This document shows, one piece after another, positions 1 to 12,783 of a stretch of DNA of 64,000 nt. Source of the DNA: Trematomus loennbergii (lineage: Eukaryota; Chordata; Actinopteri; Perciformes; Nototheniidae). Each line of letters opens with the position of its first letter. Position 1 is the first letter of the stretch. The DNA lies in the NCBI GenBank assembly GCA_012861695.1, contig JAAOOA010000270.1, positions 121,001-185,000 on the forward strand. Reading direction: 5' to 3'. The translations under genes and the position numbers were made by a program. Below the pieces are notes generated by a model, which was not told the DNA's origin, searched no databases, and saw only the letters and a program-made list of their open reading frames with translations.

Positions 1-48
1 TTTATGAAGCTGAAGGAGCCTCGGAGCGTCCCAACTGCACGCCTCGGG

Positions 49-403
49 ACCCTGACCAAGCGTCGCTCCTGGACGCTTAGGGACCCTGACCAAGCGTCGC
101 TCCTGGACGCTTAGGGACCCTGACCAAGCGTCGCTCCTGGACGCTTAGGGACCCTGACCAAGCGTCGCTCCTGGACGCTCAGGACCCTGACCAAGCGTCG
201 CTCCTGGACGCTCAGGACCCTGACCAAGCGTCGCTCCTGGACGCTTAGGGACCCTGACCAAGCGTCACTCCTGGACGCTTAGGGACCCTGACCAAGCGTC
301 GCTCCTGGACGCTCAGGACCCTGACCAAGCGTCGCTCCTGGACGCTCAGGACCCTGACCAAGCATCGCTCCTGGACGCTCAGGACCCTGACCAAGCGTCG
401 CAC
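49..403. repeat. 33/34-bp minisatellite, copy 1
   Basis: Tandem units of 33-34 bp reading GACCCTGACCAAGCGTCGCT followed by CCTGGACGCTTAGG or a CTCAG-ending variant, about ten copies. The lead-in (TTTATGAAGCTGAAGG, then an AACTGCACGCCTCGGGACC motif) is the same as at 25,860, so this is a dispersed module rather than a local slip product. The open frames across it are an artefact of the unit. Confidence 0.95.
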
Positions 404-595
404 TGCATCCTGCCTCGCCGAAAGCGCTTTCGACGACGGGGAAAGCGTGGTGGTGCACTGGTCCATCTGAAGGCATACCTGACGGCTTCTCCTGGGACTT
501 ATCCACGCCTCGGATGTCATGGCCCTCCCGCTGCACGCCAAGTGAGGGATCGGTGGATTCGCCCCGTTTTTCCGGAGCTGCGGACTCTGAGGGGT

Positions 596-690
596 CCGCT
601 GACTGCTCCTCCTGCCCGACTGACTGCTCCTCCTGCCCGACTGGCAGCTCCTCCTGCCCGACTGCTGCTCCGCCCGACCTGCTCCTCCTG
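596..690. repeat. about 21-bp direct repeats in LINE 5' region
   Basis: Four imperfect copies of a unit containing CTCCTCCTGCCCGA lie in the degenerate 5' coding region of the L2 LINE. Confidence 0.75.
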
Positions 691-801
691 CCCGACACTG
701 CTACTGCCCGCGACTGACTGCGGCCCGCGCGGCGTTCAACACGCACATCTTCGTCAGCTGAGACGCACTACACCTTCGGCAAGCCGGAGCGAAAACTTTG
801 C

Positions 802-1320
802 ATGGCTTTGCTAAATGCTAGGTCGATAGCAAACAAAACGTTCCTGCTAAACGACTTCTTCACCTCTCGTGAACTGGATTTTATGTTCCTGACGGAGACC
901 TGGGTCCACGCTGGCGAGTATACACCGTTCTCTGAACTTCTTCCTCCTGACTGTACATTCTTCAGCTCCCCCCGTGCCACTGGCCATGGTGGGGGCATAG
1001 CATCAGTGTTTAGAGCTAGCCTCCAATGCCGATTGCTTCACCCTGTAACTAGCTATGCCAGCTTTGAGTTGCAGCTTTTTGAACTGAACCCGGCCTCGCC
1101 TATACTCTGCGCAGTCGTGTATCGTCCGCCAAAGTGTAATAAGGATTTCATAAATGACTTTTCTGACTTTCTGTCCGGGATCATGGTGAAATATGATCGT
1201 GTTTTGATCTCCGGAGACTTCAATGTCCATGTGTGTTGCGAGTCCAAACCTCTGGTTAGGGACTTTTTAAATCTCCTTGATTCTTTGGTCTCGTTCAGTC
1301 CGTGGCCCAACACACGAAAA
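802..1320 (+). pseudogene. L2 LINE endonuclease domain (broken frame)
   Basis: APE-type endonuclease that nicks target DNA for target-primed reverse transcription. Visible landmarks are LNARSIANKTFLLNDF near the start, the FLTETWV motif with the catalytic glutamate (about residues 30-36), HGGGIA, VVYRPPK and the ISGDFNVH motif (about residues 136-143). The frame is lost around 1,280-1,320 and continues in another frame from 1,277. Upstream coding sequence back to about 409 is in shifted frames, so the ATG at 802 is probably an internal methionine. Confidence 0.85.
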
Positions 1321-2800
1321 AGGACACACTTTGGACTTAGTATTATCGTTTGGACTGTCTGTATCTGTGGATGAAATATGTGCAGCAACGCGTATCTCAG
1401 ACCATTTACCGGTTCTGTTTACAACCTCCATCCCTTCCGCAGGAGTCGAATCACGTGCCCCTGCGCGTCGTCTGCGTTCGATTAACCCCTTGACTGCCTC
1501 ACAGTTCTCTGATGTTTTTAATGCTTCTCCGATCTGTAAATTAGATGTGAACTGTGCTTTTAATGCTGATGAGCTTATCTCCATGTTTGACTCGACATGC
1601 ACACTAATACTGGATTCTGTTGCTCCTTTTACGCTTAGACGCACCAAAGTTCTATCAGAGCCGTGGCTCAATGACTGTACTCGTGCTCTCAGACGCGCTT
1701 GCAGGCGTGCAGAGAGAAAATGGAAAAAGGATAAACTCCATGTCTCCCTAGAAATCCTTCGTGCTTGCCTTTCTGACTACCAGACGGCAGTCAAAGCAGC
1801 CAAAACAGAGCACATTTCTCTGTTAATCTCCAAAAACAGCCATAAACCTCAGGTTCTTTTTAATGTCCTCAACTCTATCATTAATCCCTGTGATGTTTCT
1901 TCTATTGTCCCATCGACTACTCTCTGTGATAAGTTTCTTACATTTTTTATTGAAAAGGTATCTGCTCTTAGGCTAGCCCACACTAGTGCTACCCCAGATC
2001 CTGCTCCTTTTCTGTGCCCTGCTGTCCTCGACCACTTTGAGCCTGTATCCCTCTCTTCTCTCTCGGATGTAGTCAAGCACCTGCGGCCGACAAACTGCAC
2101 CTCAGACAGCATTCCCTCTCGCCTTCTCAGAGATGTTTTTGATTCAGTTGGAGCAAGTATTTTATTACTTTTAAACACCTCTCTTACCTCAGGATGTGTC
2201 CCAGCTGCCTTCAAACATGCCGTGGTTAAGCCACTCCTTAAAAAGAAAAATCTCGACCCCTCCATTCTCGCAAATTTTAGGCCCATCTCCCAGCTACCTT
2301 TTTTATCAAAAGCCCTGGAGCGAGTAGTCTACGCCCAGCTGCAGTCTTTTTTAACCATCCATGGAATCCATGAAAAGTTTCAGTCTGGCTTCAAACCCAT
2401 GCACAGCACTGAAACAGCCCTTTTAAGAGTTTTTAATGATCTGCTCCTAGCCGCCGACTCAGGTAGCCCAGCTGTCTTGGTGCTGTTAGACCTGACAGCT
2501 GCCTTTGACACTGTGGACCATAGCATCCTGCTGTCACGGCTTGAACAGTCCGCTGGCATCACAGGCTCTGCCCTTGCATGGTTCAGGTCCTACCTGACAG
2601 ACCGTAGCTTCTCAGCTAGGTGCCTTCTCCTCTGCCAAAGCCCCTCTTACCTGTGGGGTTCCCCAAGGCTCGATTCTGGGCCCCATCCTTTTTCTACTGT
2701 ACATACTGCCCCTAGGTTCAATACTCACAAAACATAACATTCCCTTCCACTGCTACGCCGACGATGTACAGATCTATCTGCCTCTCAAAGCAAATGTCAA
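1277..2800 (+). pseudogene. L2 LINE reverse transcriptase domain (broken frame)
   Basis: Reverse transcriptase core in the frame that runs from 1,277 to about 2,620. Motifs seen are TLDLVLSFGL and SDHLPV (end of the endonuclease), then ANFRPISQLPFLSKALERVV, FQSGFKPMHSTETALL and LLDLTAAFDTVDH, which carries the first catalytic aspartate. Two small shifts between about 2,617 and 2,665 break the [13 protein letters not shown] region. The catalytic YADD box is intact at 2,754-2,765, in a different frame from the main ORF. Confidence 0.9.
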
Positions 2801-3059
2801 ACACTCACTACAGCAGTGATGGACTGCTTAGCAGAGATAAAATCCTGGCTGAGCAAAAACTTCCTCAACCTCAACGAGAGCAAGACCGAGGTCATCTTTT
2901 TTGGACCGCAACCTCCAGCCTCTCCGGTTGATATTCTGGGCTCTATCAAAAAAAAATCCTCCCCTCGGTCATGAACCTTGGAGTGACCTTCACCAGCACT
3001 TTTAAATTCGACAAGCAGGTCAGCACCGTAGTAAAATCCTGCTTTTTTAAATAATACTA

Positions 3060-3509
3060 TTGGCCAAAACCAAGTCGTATTTATCTTTTAAAGACTTAGA
3101 AAGGGTTATTAACGCCTTTGTAACCTCGAGACTGGACTATTGTAACGCTCTGTATGTGGGTATGGACCAGGCCTCAATCAAACGCTTACAGCTAGTCCAA
3201 AACGCTGCTGCACGTTTGCTGACTGGCCACAAAAAGCGTGACCACATCACCCCTATTCTGGCCTCACTACACTGGCTTCCAGTTCGGTTCAGAATTGATT
3301 TTAAAATCCTTTTATTTGTTTTTAAAGCACTAAATGGGCTGGCTCCGGCCTATATAGCTGAACTGCTCCAGCGCTACACCCCAGCCAGAGCTTTAAGGTC
3401 TGCTGACCAGCTGCTGCTGGTAGTGCCCAAGACCAGGCTAAAACCCGAGGGCACCGAGCCTTCGCAGCAGCTGGCCCTAGGCTCTGGAACACTCTGCCCC
3501 TCCATGTGA
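3060..3509 (+). pseudogene. L2 LINE C-terminal region (broken frame)
   Basis: C-terminal part of the LINE polyprotein: LERVINAFVTSRLDYCNALY, then QNAAARLLTG, HWLPVRFRIDFKILLF and KALNGLAPAYI, all characteristic of L2/CR1-type elements. A shift near 3,445 truncates the frame before the usual RLWNTLP-like ending, whose remains are at 3,480-3,580. The element at 35,490-35,987 has the same region. Confidence 0.85.
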
Positions 3510-3776
3510 GGTCGGCCCAGACCCTAGGGGTTTTTAAATCTAAACTAAAAACACACTTCTTCTCTCTGGCTTTCTAGTTAGAGCGGAGCACGACTCCTGA
3601 CTTTTCCGTGTGTTTTATTTATTTTGTTTTTTAAGTATATCTGTTGTAATTTATTGTCGTTTATTGTGATTTGTAGTAATGTGTTTTTATTACATGTACA
3701 GCACTTTGGCTCGACCAAAAATCGCTTTTAAATGTGCTATATAAATAAAACCTGATTTGATTTGATTTGATTTAGA

Positions 3777-4016
3777 CCCTCTGTCCTTAGAGCCTCTGTC
3801 CTTAGAGCCTCTGTCCTTAGACCCTCTGTCCTTAGACCTCTGTCCTTAGACCCTCTGTCCTTAGACCTCTGTCCTTAGACCCTCTGTCCTTAGACCCTCT
3901 GTCCTTAGACCCTCTCCTTAGACCCTCTGTCCTTAGCCCTCTGTCCTTAGACCCTCTGTCCTTAGACCTCTGTCCTTAGACCCTCTGTCCTTAGACCCTC
4001 TGTCCTTAGACCCTCA
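3777..4016. repeat. 15-bp minisatellite, block A
   Basis: About 16 units of GACCCTCTGTCCTTA with small losses. It marks the left edge of duplicated block A; the B counterpart is at 38,408-38,556. Sequence immediately left differs between blocks and sequence right of it is shared. Confidence 0.95.
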
Positions 4017-4359
4017 CATCGTACAAGGAAACACTTCCAGAGAAACCCACAGTTTAAAGGGAACATGGGAGAAACCTCAGGGAGAGCAACAGAGGAGGGA
4101 TCCCTCTCCCAGGACGGACAGACGTGCAATAGATGCCGTGTGTAAATCCAAGAGATAATACATTTTACAGCTTTTAATTTGAATTTTAATACATTTTGTG
4201 ATTAACTTCAAGCGGAATCTTTCCAAACTCGGATAAAACTGTAAAAATGCAGTGCTGATCAAACATGAATAACAGTTAGTTTATAGTAGTTATATATAGA
4301 TAGTTTATAGTTAGGTAGATTGTTTTCACATTTGTGTACATATATCCGGATGCGCCAAA

Positions 4360-4611
4360 ATGTCCAATGCCCCTACCAGGATTGTCATTTTGAAACCAGT
4401 GACATTTAATTCCCACAAAAGCAGGAACCATGATGGCAGACAGAGGCAGAGCCAGTTGCAGTTTAAGACAGGAATTTTGATGAATACAGAAACATTTGAT
4501 CAAACTGACCGGACTGAAAATGAAAGGGACATTCAAGACACAACAGATGTTGAAGAAGATGATTTGGTGGTAGATAATATCGATGACTTGTGTCGGAGTC
4601 GGGAGGGCTGA
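4360..4611 (+). CDS. unrecognised 83-aa ORF, block A copy
   Basis: An 83-codon ORF with an acidic C-terminal half (TDVEEDDLVVDNIDDL). I do not recognise it. The B copy at 38,907-39,158 differs by one residue (T to P), but the whole segment is so similar that this does not show selection. DNA just downstream (4,690-4,925) also looks faintly coding, with stop codons, so both could be remains of one decayed gene or transposon. No splice signals or promoter were identified. Confidence 0.25.
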   Translation: MSNAPTRIVILKPVTFNSHKSRNHDGRQRQSQLQFKTGILMNTETFDQTDRTENERDIQDTTDVEEDDLVVDNIDDLCRSREG

Positions 4612-6845
4612 TCATTTATTCCGGCAAATGACTCAGACCTACTAATTGACCTAACAGAAGTTATTGAGTCTCTGTAAGTTTACTGCTTGGCTCAGATCCA
4701 CCAACGTCAGCAAGATCTCACCTCTATTAACTCCTGAAGAACCAGGTTCAATGAACTGCTGTTTCAATTCAGACGACCCTCTAAATCTGTTTAAGCGATC
4801 CTGAAGGATTCTGATATCAGTAATGAGGTGTGGCCCTACCTAAGTGTGAGTGTGGCAGTGTGCAATCTCACCTTTGAAGCAGGAGAGGAGAGCGCAGATG
4901 TCTTTCAAGTTGTCCCAATCCAAAAGGTGGGATCAGTTTATTTGAAGAAAAATAGGTCCACACTTGAACAGGGTTTTTACCTTCTCTCGTTACAACATTA
5001 TAATCATACTAAACATATCATGCTGTGATCATGTTCTAATGTGAAACTTTAATTCACAGTTTTACATTTATTACACTAAATTGTAACTTCAACTGCCCAA
5101 TTCAGTTGTGACATTTAAAATCTCCCGACAGAATTTAGAGGCATCTCCTCATAAATGACCGGTGATAATAAAAAGCACATTCAAACTTTCATTCACCAAA
5201 TCAGTTCATTTGCTCATTTCCACATTCGTATACTTCAACTAGTCCCGCATGAATTCAGAGGACCTTTCCTCACAGGTGGCAGGGTACTAACTTTCAACAA
5301 ACATCAATTCATTCCACTCATTTCACAAAGAAATTCACTCAGCATTCAACAAAGAAATTCGAGAGATATTTACCAAGTTTGAGAGAACCTTACCGAGAGC
5401 AAAACCCCAGCTCTCCAGGGAGAGAGTATACCAGGGGAACCCCCCCCCCCCCTCTCTCTCGAGTCTGCTCCCTCTCCACCAGTGTCTTTATGCTCAAAAA
5501 CAGGACAGAGAAACCTAAAGACCCCTCCTCCATACCCATATCTGTGGAAACTGGGCATCTGATGCACAGGACTGGACATGACCAGACATATTCTATGGCT
5601 CTGGCATAAGACACACCTTCCCATGTTTGTGTAAAAAGGTCATGACCCCTACTCTGCAGGACTTGCAAAATATTATTCTCGGCTATGACACAAAACCTTT
5701 TTGGGGCCTCAGTGTATTTCTCCTTAAGTCAGGAGCCCCCCCCCCCTGTGTACTGCTGTGAGGGGAGAGAGAAGAAACTGCCTCTCCTCTTATCAGTGAC
5801 ACCCATAAACCATTATAGGCCTTACACTCTCAACTTAACAAACATAGAATTCCAGAGAAATATTGTACTTTAACACAAAACTTGAATTTTCCAATATATT
5901 TTATTTTTTCAAAAGAAATTGACTGTGAACACAGAAAAGAAACGGCTGTCACAATGAAGTCAAATGATGAACATGAGAGAAATCAGATGATATCAGAGTT
6001 TAAATAAAGGGTCTCTCTTCTCAAACCCAACATGTACTAGGAAAGCAGAAAGCAGACATTTAGAAATGTAAATGTGCAGTAGTTGCTCAGAGACGACTCC
6101 TCTCAGACTTGATGTGAAACCTCCAGGAACAAAAGGATGGAGGAGTGAACACATTACCCTTCATCCCTCCCCCTAAATCCCACCCTTGATACCCCCTCCT
6201 CTCTAAAGATGGACTTTCATATTTCAAACATTTAACACCTTTCTCCAGAAATAGTGACTCTCAGTGAGTTTCAGTTCTAACCTGGATAACTGCGACTGAG
6301 TCTCACATTACAAGTATCTCTAGTGTCTCTTTCTCATACCCAACGTGTCTTAGTGTTTTAAAGATCACTTCAAAAAGGAAAAACTCAAACATTTCAATTG
6401 AACATAAATGTAAAAAAATATTCAGTGAATGTTGGGCAACTAAACATAGCAAGAACCTTTCTGAACTCGATGCTCACTAAAATTGCAACTACACACAACG
6501 GGTAATTGATTAGGAAGTATTATACATAAAGACTATATTAAGAAATGTACGGAAAAGATCAAGAGATGCTTCTATTTACAGATGTTCCCTAAACGTCTCA
6601 TTCACAGGCTGCTGGTAGACAGATCATTGTTACGTTCAGCATCGCAGCAACAGTATAAGGCTGCTTTATCCAAATCAAAAAACATTTTCATTAACCAGAG
6701 CACTCTCATATAGAGCTAAGTGTGTGAGGACAGCAGGGTTTTGGGAGGTCTGAATGTAGTCCATAAAAAACATGTTTATTAGAACGTAAAGTCACTGTTG
6801 GTCAGCTTTACATTTGGAGAAAAGCAGGAGGAATGCTAGCTTGAC
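4612..6845. other. shared noncoding DNA, including likely 3' UTR of the zinc-finger gene
   Basis: No intact gene. 4,690-4,925 holds a stop-interrupted coding-like stretch ending near a GGTGGG. 5,190-5,280 is about 90 bp absent from B. Poly-C runs lie near 5,440 and 5,740. The stretch next to the zinc-finger exon would be its 3' UTR on the minus strand; an AATAAA on that strand lies at 6,775-6,780. Nothing else recognised. Confidence 0.5.
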
Positions 6846-7722
<877 letters not shown>

Positions 7723-7845
7723 CTAAAAAGACAGACAGATAAAGAGTCAGTGAGAGGACGTGATGCAGATATATCTAAAGACTAAAATAAGAGTCTGTAA
7801 AATAAACCCCACAATGTTCAAGTTTGATTTCTCATTACATAAAAG

Positions 7846-8650
7846 TACATACACCTGAAGATCAGCAGGAGAGGACTCTTTAAAGTAGAGACACTACATA
7901 CTGATATACACCTGAACATCAGAAGAGGACTCTTTAAAGTAGAGACACTACATACTGATATACACCTGAACATCAGCAGGAGAGGACTCTTTAAAGTAGA
8001 GACACTACATACTGATATACACCTGAACATCAGCAGGAGAGGACTCTTTAAAGTAGAGACACTACATACTGATATACACCTGAACATCAGCAGGAGAGGA
8101 CTCTTTAAAGTAGAGACACTACATACTGATATACACCTGAACATCAGCAGGAGAGGACTCTTTAAAGTAGAGACACAACATACTGATATACACCTGAACA
8201 TCAGCAGGAGAGGACTCTTTAAAGTAGAGACACAACATACTGATATACACCTGAACATCAGCAGGAGAGGACTCTTTAAAGTAGAGACACTACATACTGA
8301 TATACACCTGAACATCAGCAGGAGAGGACTCTTTAAAGTAGAGACCTACATACTGATATACACCTGAACATCAGCAGGAGAGACTCTTTAAAGTAGAGAC
8401 ACTACATACTGATATACACCTGAACATCAGCAGGAGAGGACTCTTTAAAGTAGAGACACTACATACTGATATACACCTGAACATCAGCAGGAGAGGACTC
8501 TTTAAAGTAGAGACACTACATACTGATATACACCTGAACATCAGCAGGAGAGGACTCTTTAAAGTAGAGACACTACATACTGATATACACCTGAACATCA
8601 GCAGGAGAGGACTCTTTAAAGTAGAGACTCTACATACTGATATACACCTG
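7846..8650. repeat. 57-bp minisatellite, block A
   Basis: About 14 units of 57 bp (TACACCTGAACATCAGCAGG, then an AGAGGACTCTTTAAAGTAGA core and GACACTACATACTGATA). The unit is a multiple of three, so all frames stay open and give spurious 19-residue protein repeats. It lies in the intron between the 66-nt exon and the zinc-finger exon. Both flanks carry GAGTCTGTAAAATAAACCCC (about 7,790 and 8,671), i.e. the array sits between short direct repeats. Confidence 0.95.
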
Positions 8651-8717
8651 GACCCATATTTAAAAATACGAGTCTGTAAAATAAACCCCACAATGATGAA
8701 GTTTGTTTTCTCCTTAA

Positions 8718-10398
8718 AGCTCCCATGTCATGCTTTTCCGGTTATTACCCGTCCCCTTGTGTTATGAAGGTTTCTCTGCATGTAAACGGTCTGCAGAGTC
8801 AAAACCCCTCAAAGTACACCCTGTAGGAGTAAAACTCTAACACAGAAAATACCTCCCCAAAACACCTCGTTGGAGATTTCTCATTTTCCATTGTTTACTT
8901 CCTGGGTATCGCTACGTAGGGATACCCAGTAGCCACGCCCAGAGCTATGGCCGCACCCTCTGCCAGCCTTTCACGAAACAAAGCAATTACGTAACAATAT
9001 CAAGCCACACTTATTGTTTTTACTTCGGCTGTGAGTGTTTGTGTGTGCTCAGGATGAGTTTAGCTTGTTCTAGCTTTATCGCCAAACCTGTCTGCTCCTC
9101 CAGCAGTGTGTGTGTCTGTGTGTGTGCGAGCAATGCTAACTGGGCTAACTAAGTTGCTAGCGTTTCCATCTCCAATGTTAGCAGATGGCCTTACATGTAT
9201 CTGATAGCTGGAGAATGTCTGCAATCAAACACGAAATACTCAGACAGTATACTCCGGGTGATTTACCGTACGGTCAGTACATTATAGTTGGCGTTCCTGG
9301 CGTGTATGCTACCGAGCTACCGTTCATAGCGTGTATGCTACCGAGCTACCGTTCATAGCGTGTATGCTACATAGCTAAACAACAAGGCTACCTACAGCTA
9401 GACATGCTAGGGAAAACATTGTTTTCATGCCAGCTACAATGATTGACCGAACGTAGCAGACTACCCGTATAAGATTGCAATTGTAAACATGTTCTTGCTA
9501 GCCTAGACAAGCTGTATAGTAGATTGGCATATTACACTGAACAACTAGCAAACGTAGGTTAGCATATTAGCTGGCAAGCTAACTGTGTTGATTAGATAGA
9601 TAGATTAGATAGATACACACTCCTACCACAACTACTACTAACGAATCTAAAACAACTAAGTTTCTCTAATATTTTGTGATTTGCATTTGATTTCGTCCAG
9701 CCAGATCAGGAAACTCCTGGCGTATCTGGCGGACAACACACACACGGGATGACCACTCTGATGCCTCGTCCTAAAAAGCCCCGGCAGCCGCTTACAAAGC
9801 TGCGATAGGCAAGATGCCGAAAACGCCTATAAGGGGAGGAATGGATGATATACAGTGTATATATGTATATTTACACATGTTCATTTTGTACATTTCTAAA
9901 AATAAAGTTTGATGGAAATACTTAGTAGCCTTTCTTCCTGAATGATTTGCTCCTATAACATATCAGTCATATATAGCAAACCATGATTTGATTTCTCATC
10001 AAACAGTAGTAGTTTATTACAGGTAAAAATAACGTACTCTTCTATAACAACAGTTGTAGGTACAGTTCGGTTAGTTAGCGTATAAAATATACGGCTGTAC
10101 CGAGGCCATTATAAGACTGATGTTCCGCTGAGAGCGAGCCGAAAAAAGCACTGTTAGACATGGGCGAAGCCTCTCTGGTGGTTGACTAATCAGAACACAC
10201 TGGGCTCACAGGGAGGGGGGGGCAAGAGCTGCAACGAGTCGTTTAGTGGAGAGAGTGAATACCGGTGAATACACACACTTTACAGAGATGCTGTATGCGA
10301 AACCAATGAGAGTTTGGAAAAATGCACAGTATAAATCTATTTTAGTATACCTCAACAATGGAATTATGATCAGTGGAAATGGCCATGACATGGGCCCT
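8718..10398. mobile_element. TTAA-flanked non-autonomous DNA element (piggyBac-like), block A
   Basis: Bounded by TTAA at 8,714-8,717 and 10,399-10,402, with imperfect terminal inverted repeats AGCTCCCATGTCATG and its inverse (CATGACATGGGCCCT). TTAA duplication is the piggyBac signature. Both ends match the smaller copy at 62,361-63,003. There is no transposase ORF. A 29-bp tandem duplication lies at about 9,300-9,360. The B copy (46,709-47,988) has lost the left end and about 220 bp of the interior. Confidence 0.7.
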
Positions 10399-10499
10399 TT
10401 AAATAAAAGTACAGGTTTAAAGTCCTTAAATAACCCAAATGTCCCCCAGTGTAAGGGATAACAGTGTTAGGAATATATTGTGATGAAGTGAACACTGAC

Positions 10500-10565
10500 C
10501 TGAGGTCTGGGGGTCTCTTTGTTCTCCTCCATGCTGCTCTCAGTGCTCCTTCTCCTGCTGGGTCT
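10500..10565 (-). CDS. 66-nt linker exon of the PWWP-zinc-finger gene, block A
   Basis: Minus-strand exon with acceptor TATTCCAG at 10,566 and donor GTCAGT at 10,499. It is 22 codons in phase 0/0 and reads RPSRRRSTESSMEENKETPR then PQ: a basic start and a hydrophilic remainder. The exon lies between the PWWP exons (20.2-20.8 kb) and the zinc-finger exon (7.7 kb). The identical exon in B is at 48,087-48,152. Membership of the gene is inferred from strand, order and phase. Confidence 0.7.
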
Positions 10566-10631
10566 CTGGAATAAGTATTAACACTACAGTCAACACAAAA
10601 CCAATCTACAGCTAAGAAGTAGCTTAGCAGC

Positions 10632-10950
10632 AGAGGTGGGAAGTACTCAAGTACTGTACTTAAGTACAACCATAGAGGTACTTGTACTTTACTTGAGTAT
10701 TTACATTGTATGCTACTTCTCTCCACTACAGTTCAGAGGTACATGGTGTACTTTTACTTTTTTTTAATATTACTAATTTACTAAAAAAACAAAGTATTCC
10801 TTTTCAATATACCAGCAGTTCAAATAAAGACCATTCATATAAACGTGTATATACTTGTACTTTACTTGAGTATTTCCATTTCCTGCTACTTTGTACAAAT
10901 CAATACAAGACGCAACATAAGTGTTTTTATACTTGAGATATGAGTGTCAT
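10632..10950 (-). mobile_element. hAT-like MITE fragment (AGTACTTGAGTA family)
   Basis: Starts CAGAGGTGGGAAGTACTCAAG and carries repeated ACTTGAGTATTT / AAGTACTT motifs typical of a very common percomorph non-autonomous hAT family, in opposite orientation to the copy at 16,136. Noncoding. B counterpart at about 48,220-48,520. Confidence 0.6.
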
Positions 10951-10965
10951 CTCAAACTAGAGAAT

Positions 10966-11704
10966 GCAATTCCTGAAGAAATTGCTAGTGGGAATGCTTT
11001 ATGCTGAAAAGCTGACGCTAAACTGCTATGCTGAAATGTAATGTGTAAGAAGAAAGTGAAGAATTTAGATTGAAATGATACATGAACACTGGGGGCTTGA
11101 ATGTGTGATGAGAGAAGAAAAGAAAGTAAAAAGGCTTGGAAAAGCAGCAGAATATTTGAACTGCAAACTTTTTAACTAACTTGATGGCGAATGATCTGTC
11201 GCCATGCCAACAGCATTTGATGACATGCCATAACACGCTTAGATGCGTTGATGGCTGCATCGTTACCAAACCTGTGAAGTTTTGGGCCATTTGGAGCATT
11301 TTCACTGAAGTTATAAGAAAACCGTGTTTCATGGCGGGCATTGTGTTGCCATGGCAACGGCATGTCCCGTATATGTCTTCACGGCTGGACTGTTAGCACA
11401 CATGTGAAGTTTGAGCACTTTTTGAAATGTTCATAGGAGTTATAGCGACATCATGTTTTATGGCGAGGGATGCGTTTCCATGGAAACGGCATATGGTGAG
11501 ATCTCAGATTTGGCGTAGAGCTGTTGAGCCATGGACCGGTGATATACAAGTGAAGATTGGGGGACGATTGGACCGTGTCCGTTGGACTAACAGCGACATC
11601 TTGTTTCATGGCGAGTGGTCTGTCGCCATGGCAACGGCATTTGATGACACCCCATACTATGCTGCATCGTTACCAAACCTGTGAAGTTTTGGGCCGTTTG
11701 CAAC

Positions 11705-11768
<64 letters not shown>

Positions 11769-12783
11769 TGTGTGTCAGAGAGAGAGAGAGAGTGTGTGTC
11801 AGAGACAGAGAGAGAGTGTGTGAGTATGAAATGAACAGTTACGGCCCGTCCACACAGCGGCTTTGGAAAAAGCTTGCCGGCGGGCGTGTCTGAAGCTCGA
11901 CCAACAACAAATCACATGAATCTCCCGCCCCTGAGACACAAGCAGCGGTTTGATTGGCTAGAGCTTGTACTGGCATATGATTTGATTTGCTGACGCTTCC
12001 ACCGAAAGCTTCAGAAGCTTCAAAAGTTGAACATTGCTCAACTTTTGAAGCCTGAGATGCTTGGAAAGCTCCACTCTGCTTCCCACAATGCAGTTTGGCG
12101 AAAAGTGAGGCAAAGTGTCGTCACCCCATTCAAAGTGAATGGGCAGAAGCGTTGTAAGATTTTTTTAACGCTGCTGTGTGGACGTACCGTTAGAACTGAC
12201 TGCTGTCAGTTGGAGTGATGACATCATCGTGTTCCATTACACAGGTGTTTATAGTTGAGCTAACGAGCTCTGAAGAGATCAAAGGTTTGCATTGTTCTGA
12301 ATGAGAGATAAACCTCTTACATGTGAACGTTTTGTGGAAGAACGATAACAGATATCTGTGAAATTTCAAAACGTGAAGCATGTCAAGGAAGTTGAGTATC
12401 TGAAGTGTAATTTTTGGAATAATGTCAGAAAGATGTGTAACATTTTAAAGTTGGAATGAGGTTTCTGAGTGAAAGTATGAATGAACAGTTAGCAGTTGAA
12501 GTTGCATGAAGATTTGTTGAAGTCTGAAGAATATCTCCATTGACTTCAATGGTTAAAAATGTGATGTATTATGGGATGTATCTCTGGAATTATGAAGGTT
12601 ATGAATGAGAAAAGTAATAGCCTGCGATTCCCGACCGAGCTGAACGTTTTGATGTTTGAACGGAGTTTCTGCGATGTTGAATGTGGGAGGAGAAGACGGA
12701 CAAAATAATTGGACGGAATAATAATAAACTTTTCGTCCGTAGCAGAACATATAGTTGAATGCTGTATCAGCATTCCAACTAAA
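10966..12783. mobile_element. dispersed noncoding repeat, block A copy
   Basis: A moderately repetitive segment starting GAGAATGCAATTCCTGAAG, with repeated internal motifs such as GTCGCCATGGCAACGGCAT (around 11,200, 11,350, 11,480 and 11,625), ending near AGTTGAATGCTGTATCAGCATTCCAACT, which is hairpin-like. B has the same element (50,138-51,827) with a 440-bp insertion, and a second copy of its first 220 bp at 48,545. No coding potential. Family not identified. Confidence 0.5.
11714..11815. repeat. (AG)n microsatellite
   Basis: AG dinucleotide run with interspersed GTGTGTGT segments. The B counterpart is at 50,711-50,796. Confidence 0.95.

Larger units (their letters stand above)
409..3775 (+). 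mobile_element. L2-clade LINE, nearly full length but frameshifted
   Basis: A non-LTR retrotransposon with endonuclease, reverse transcriptase and C-terminal regions in order. It ends in GCTATATAAATAAAACC plus a short TGATT tandem tail (to 3775), the usual L2 3' end in fish. The region from about 409 encodes a basic stretch (RKRFRRRGKRGG) like the segment before the endonuclease in related fish elements. Several frameshifts break the ORF, so it should be inactive. The 33/34-bp minisatellite lies directly upstream and a 15-bp minisatellite starts right after the tail. Family assignment rests on remembered L2 proteins and tail structure. Confidence 0.85.
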
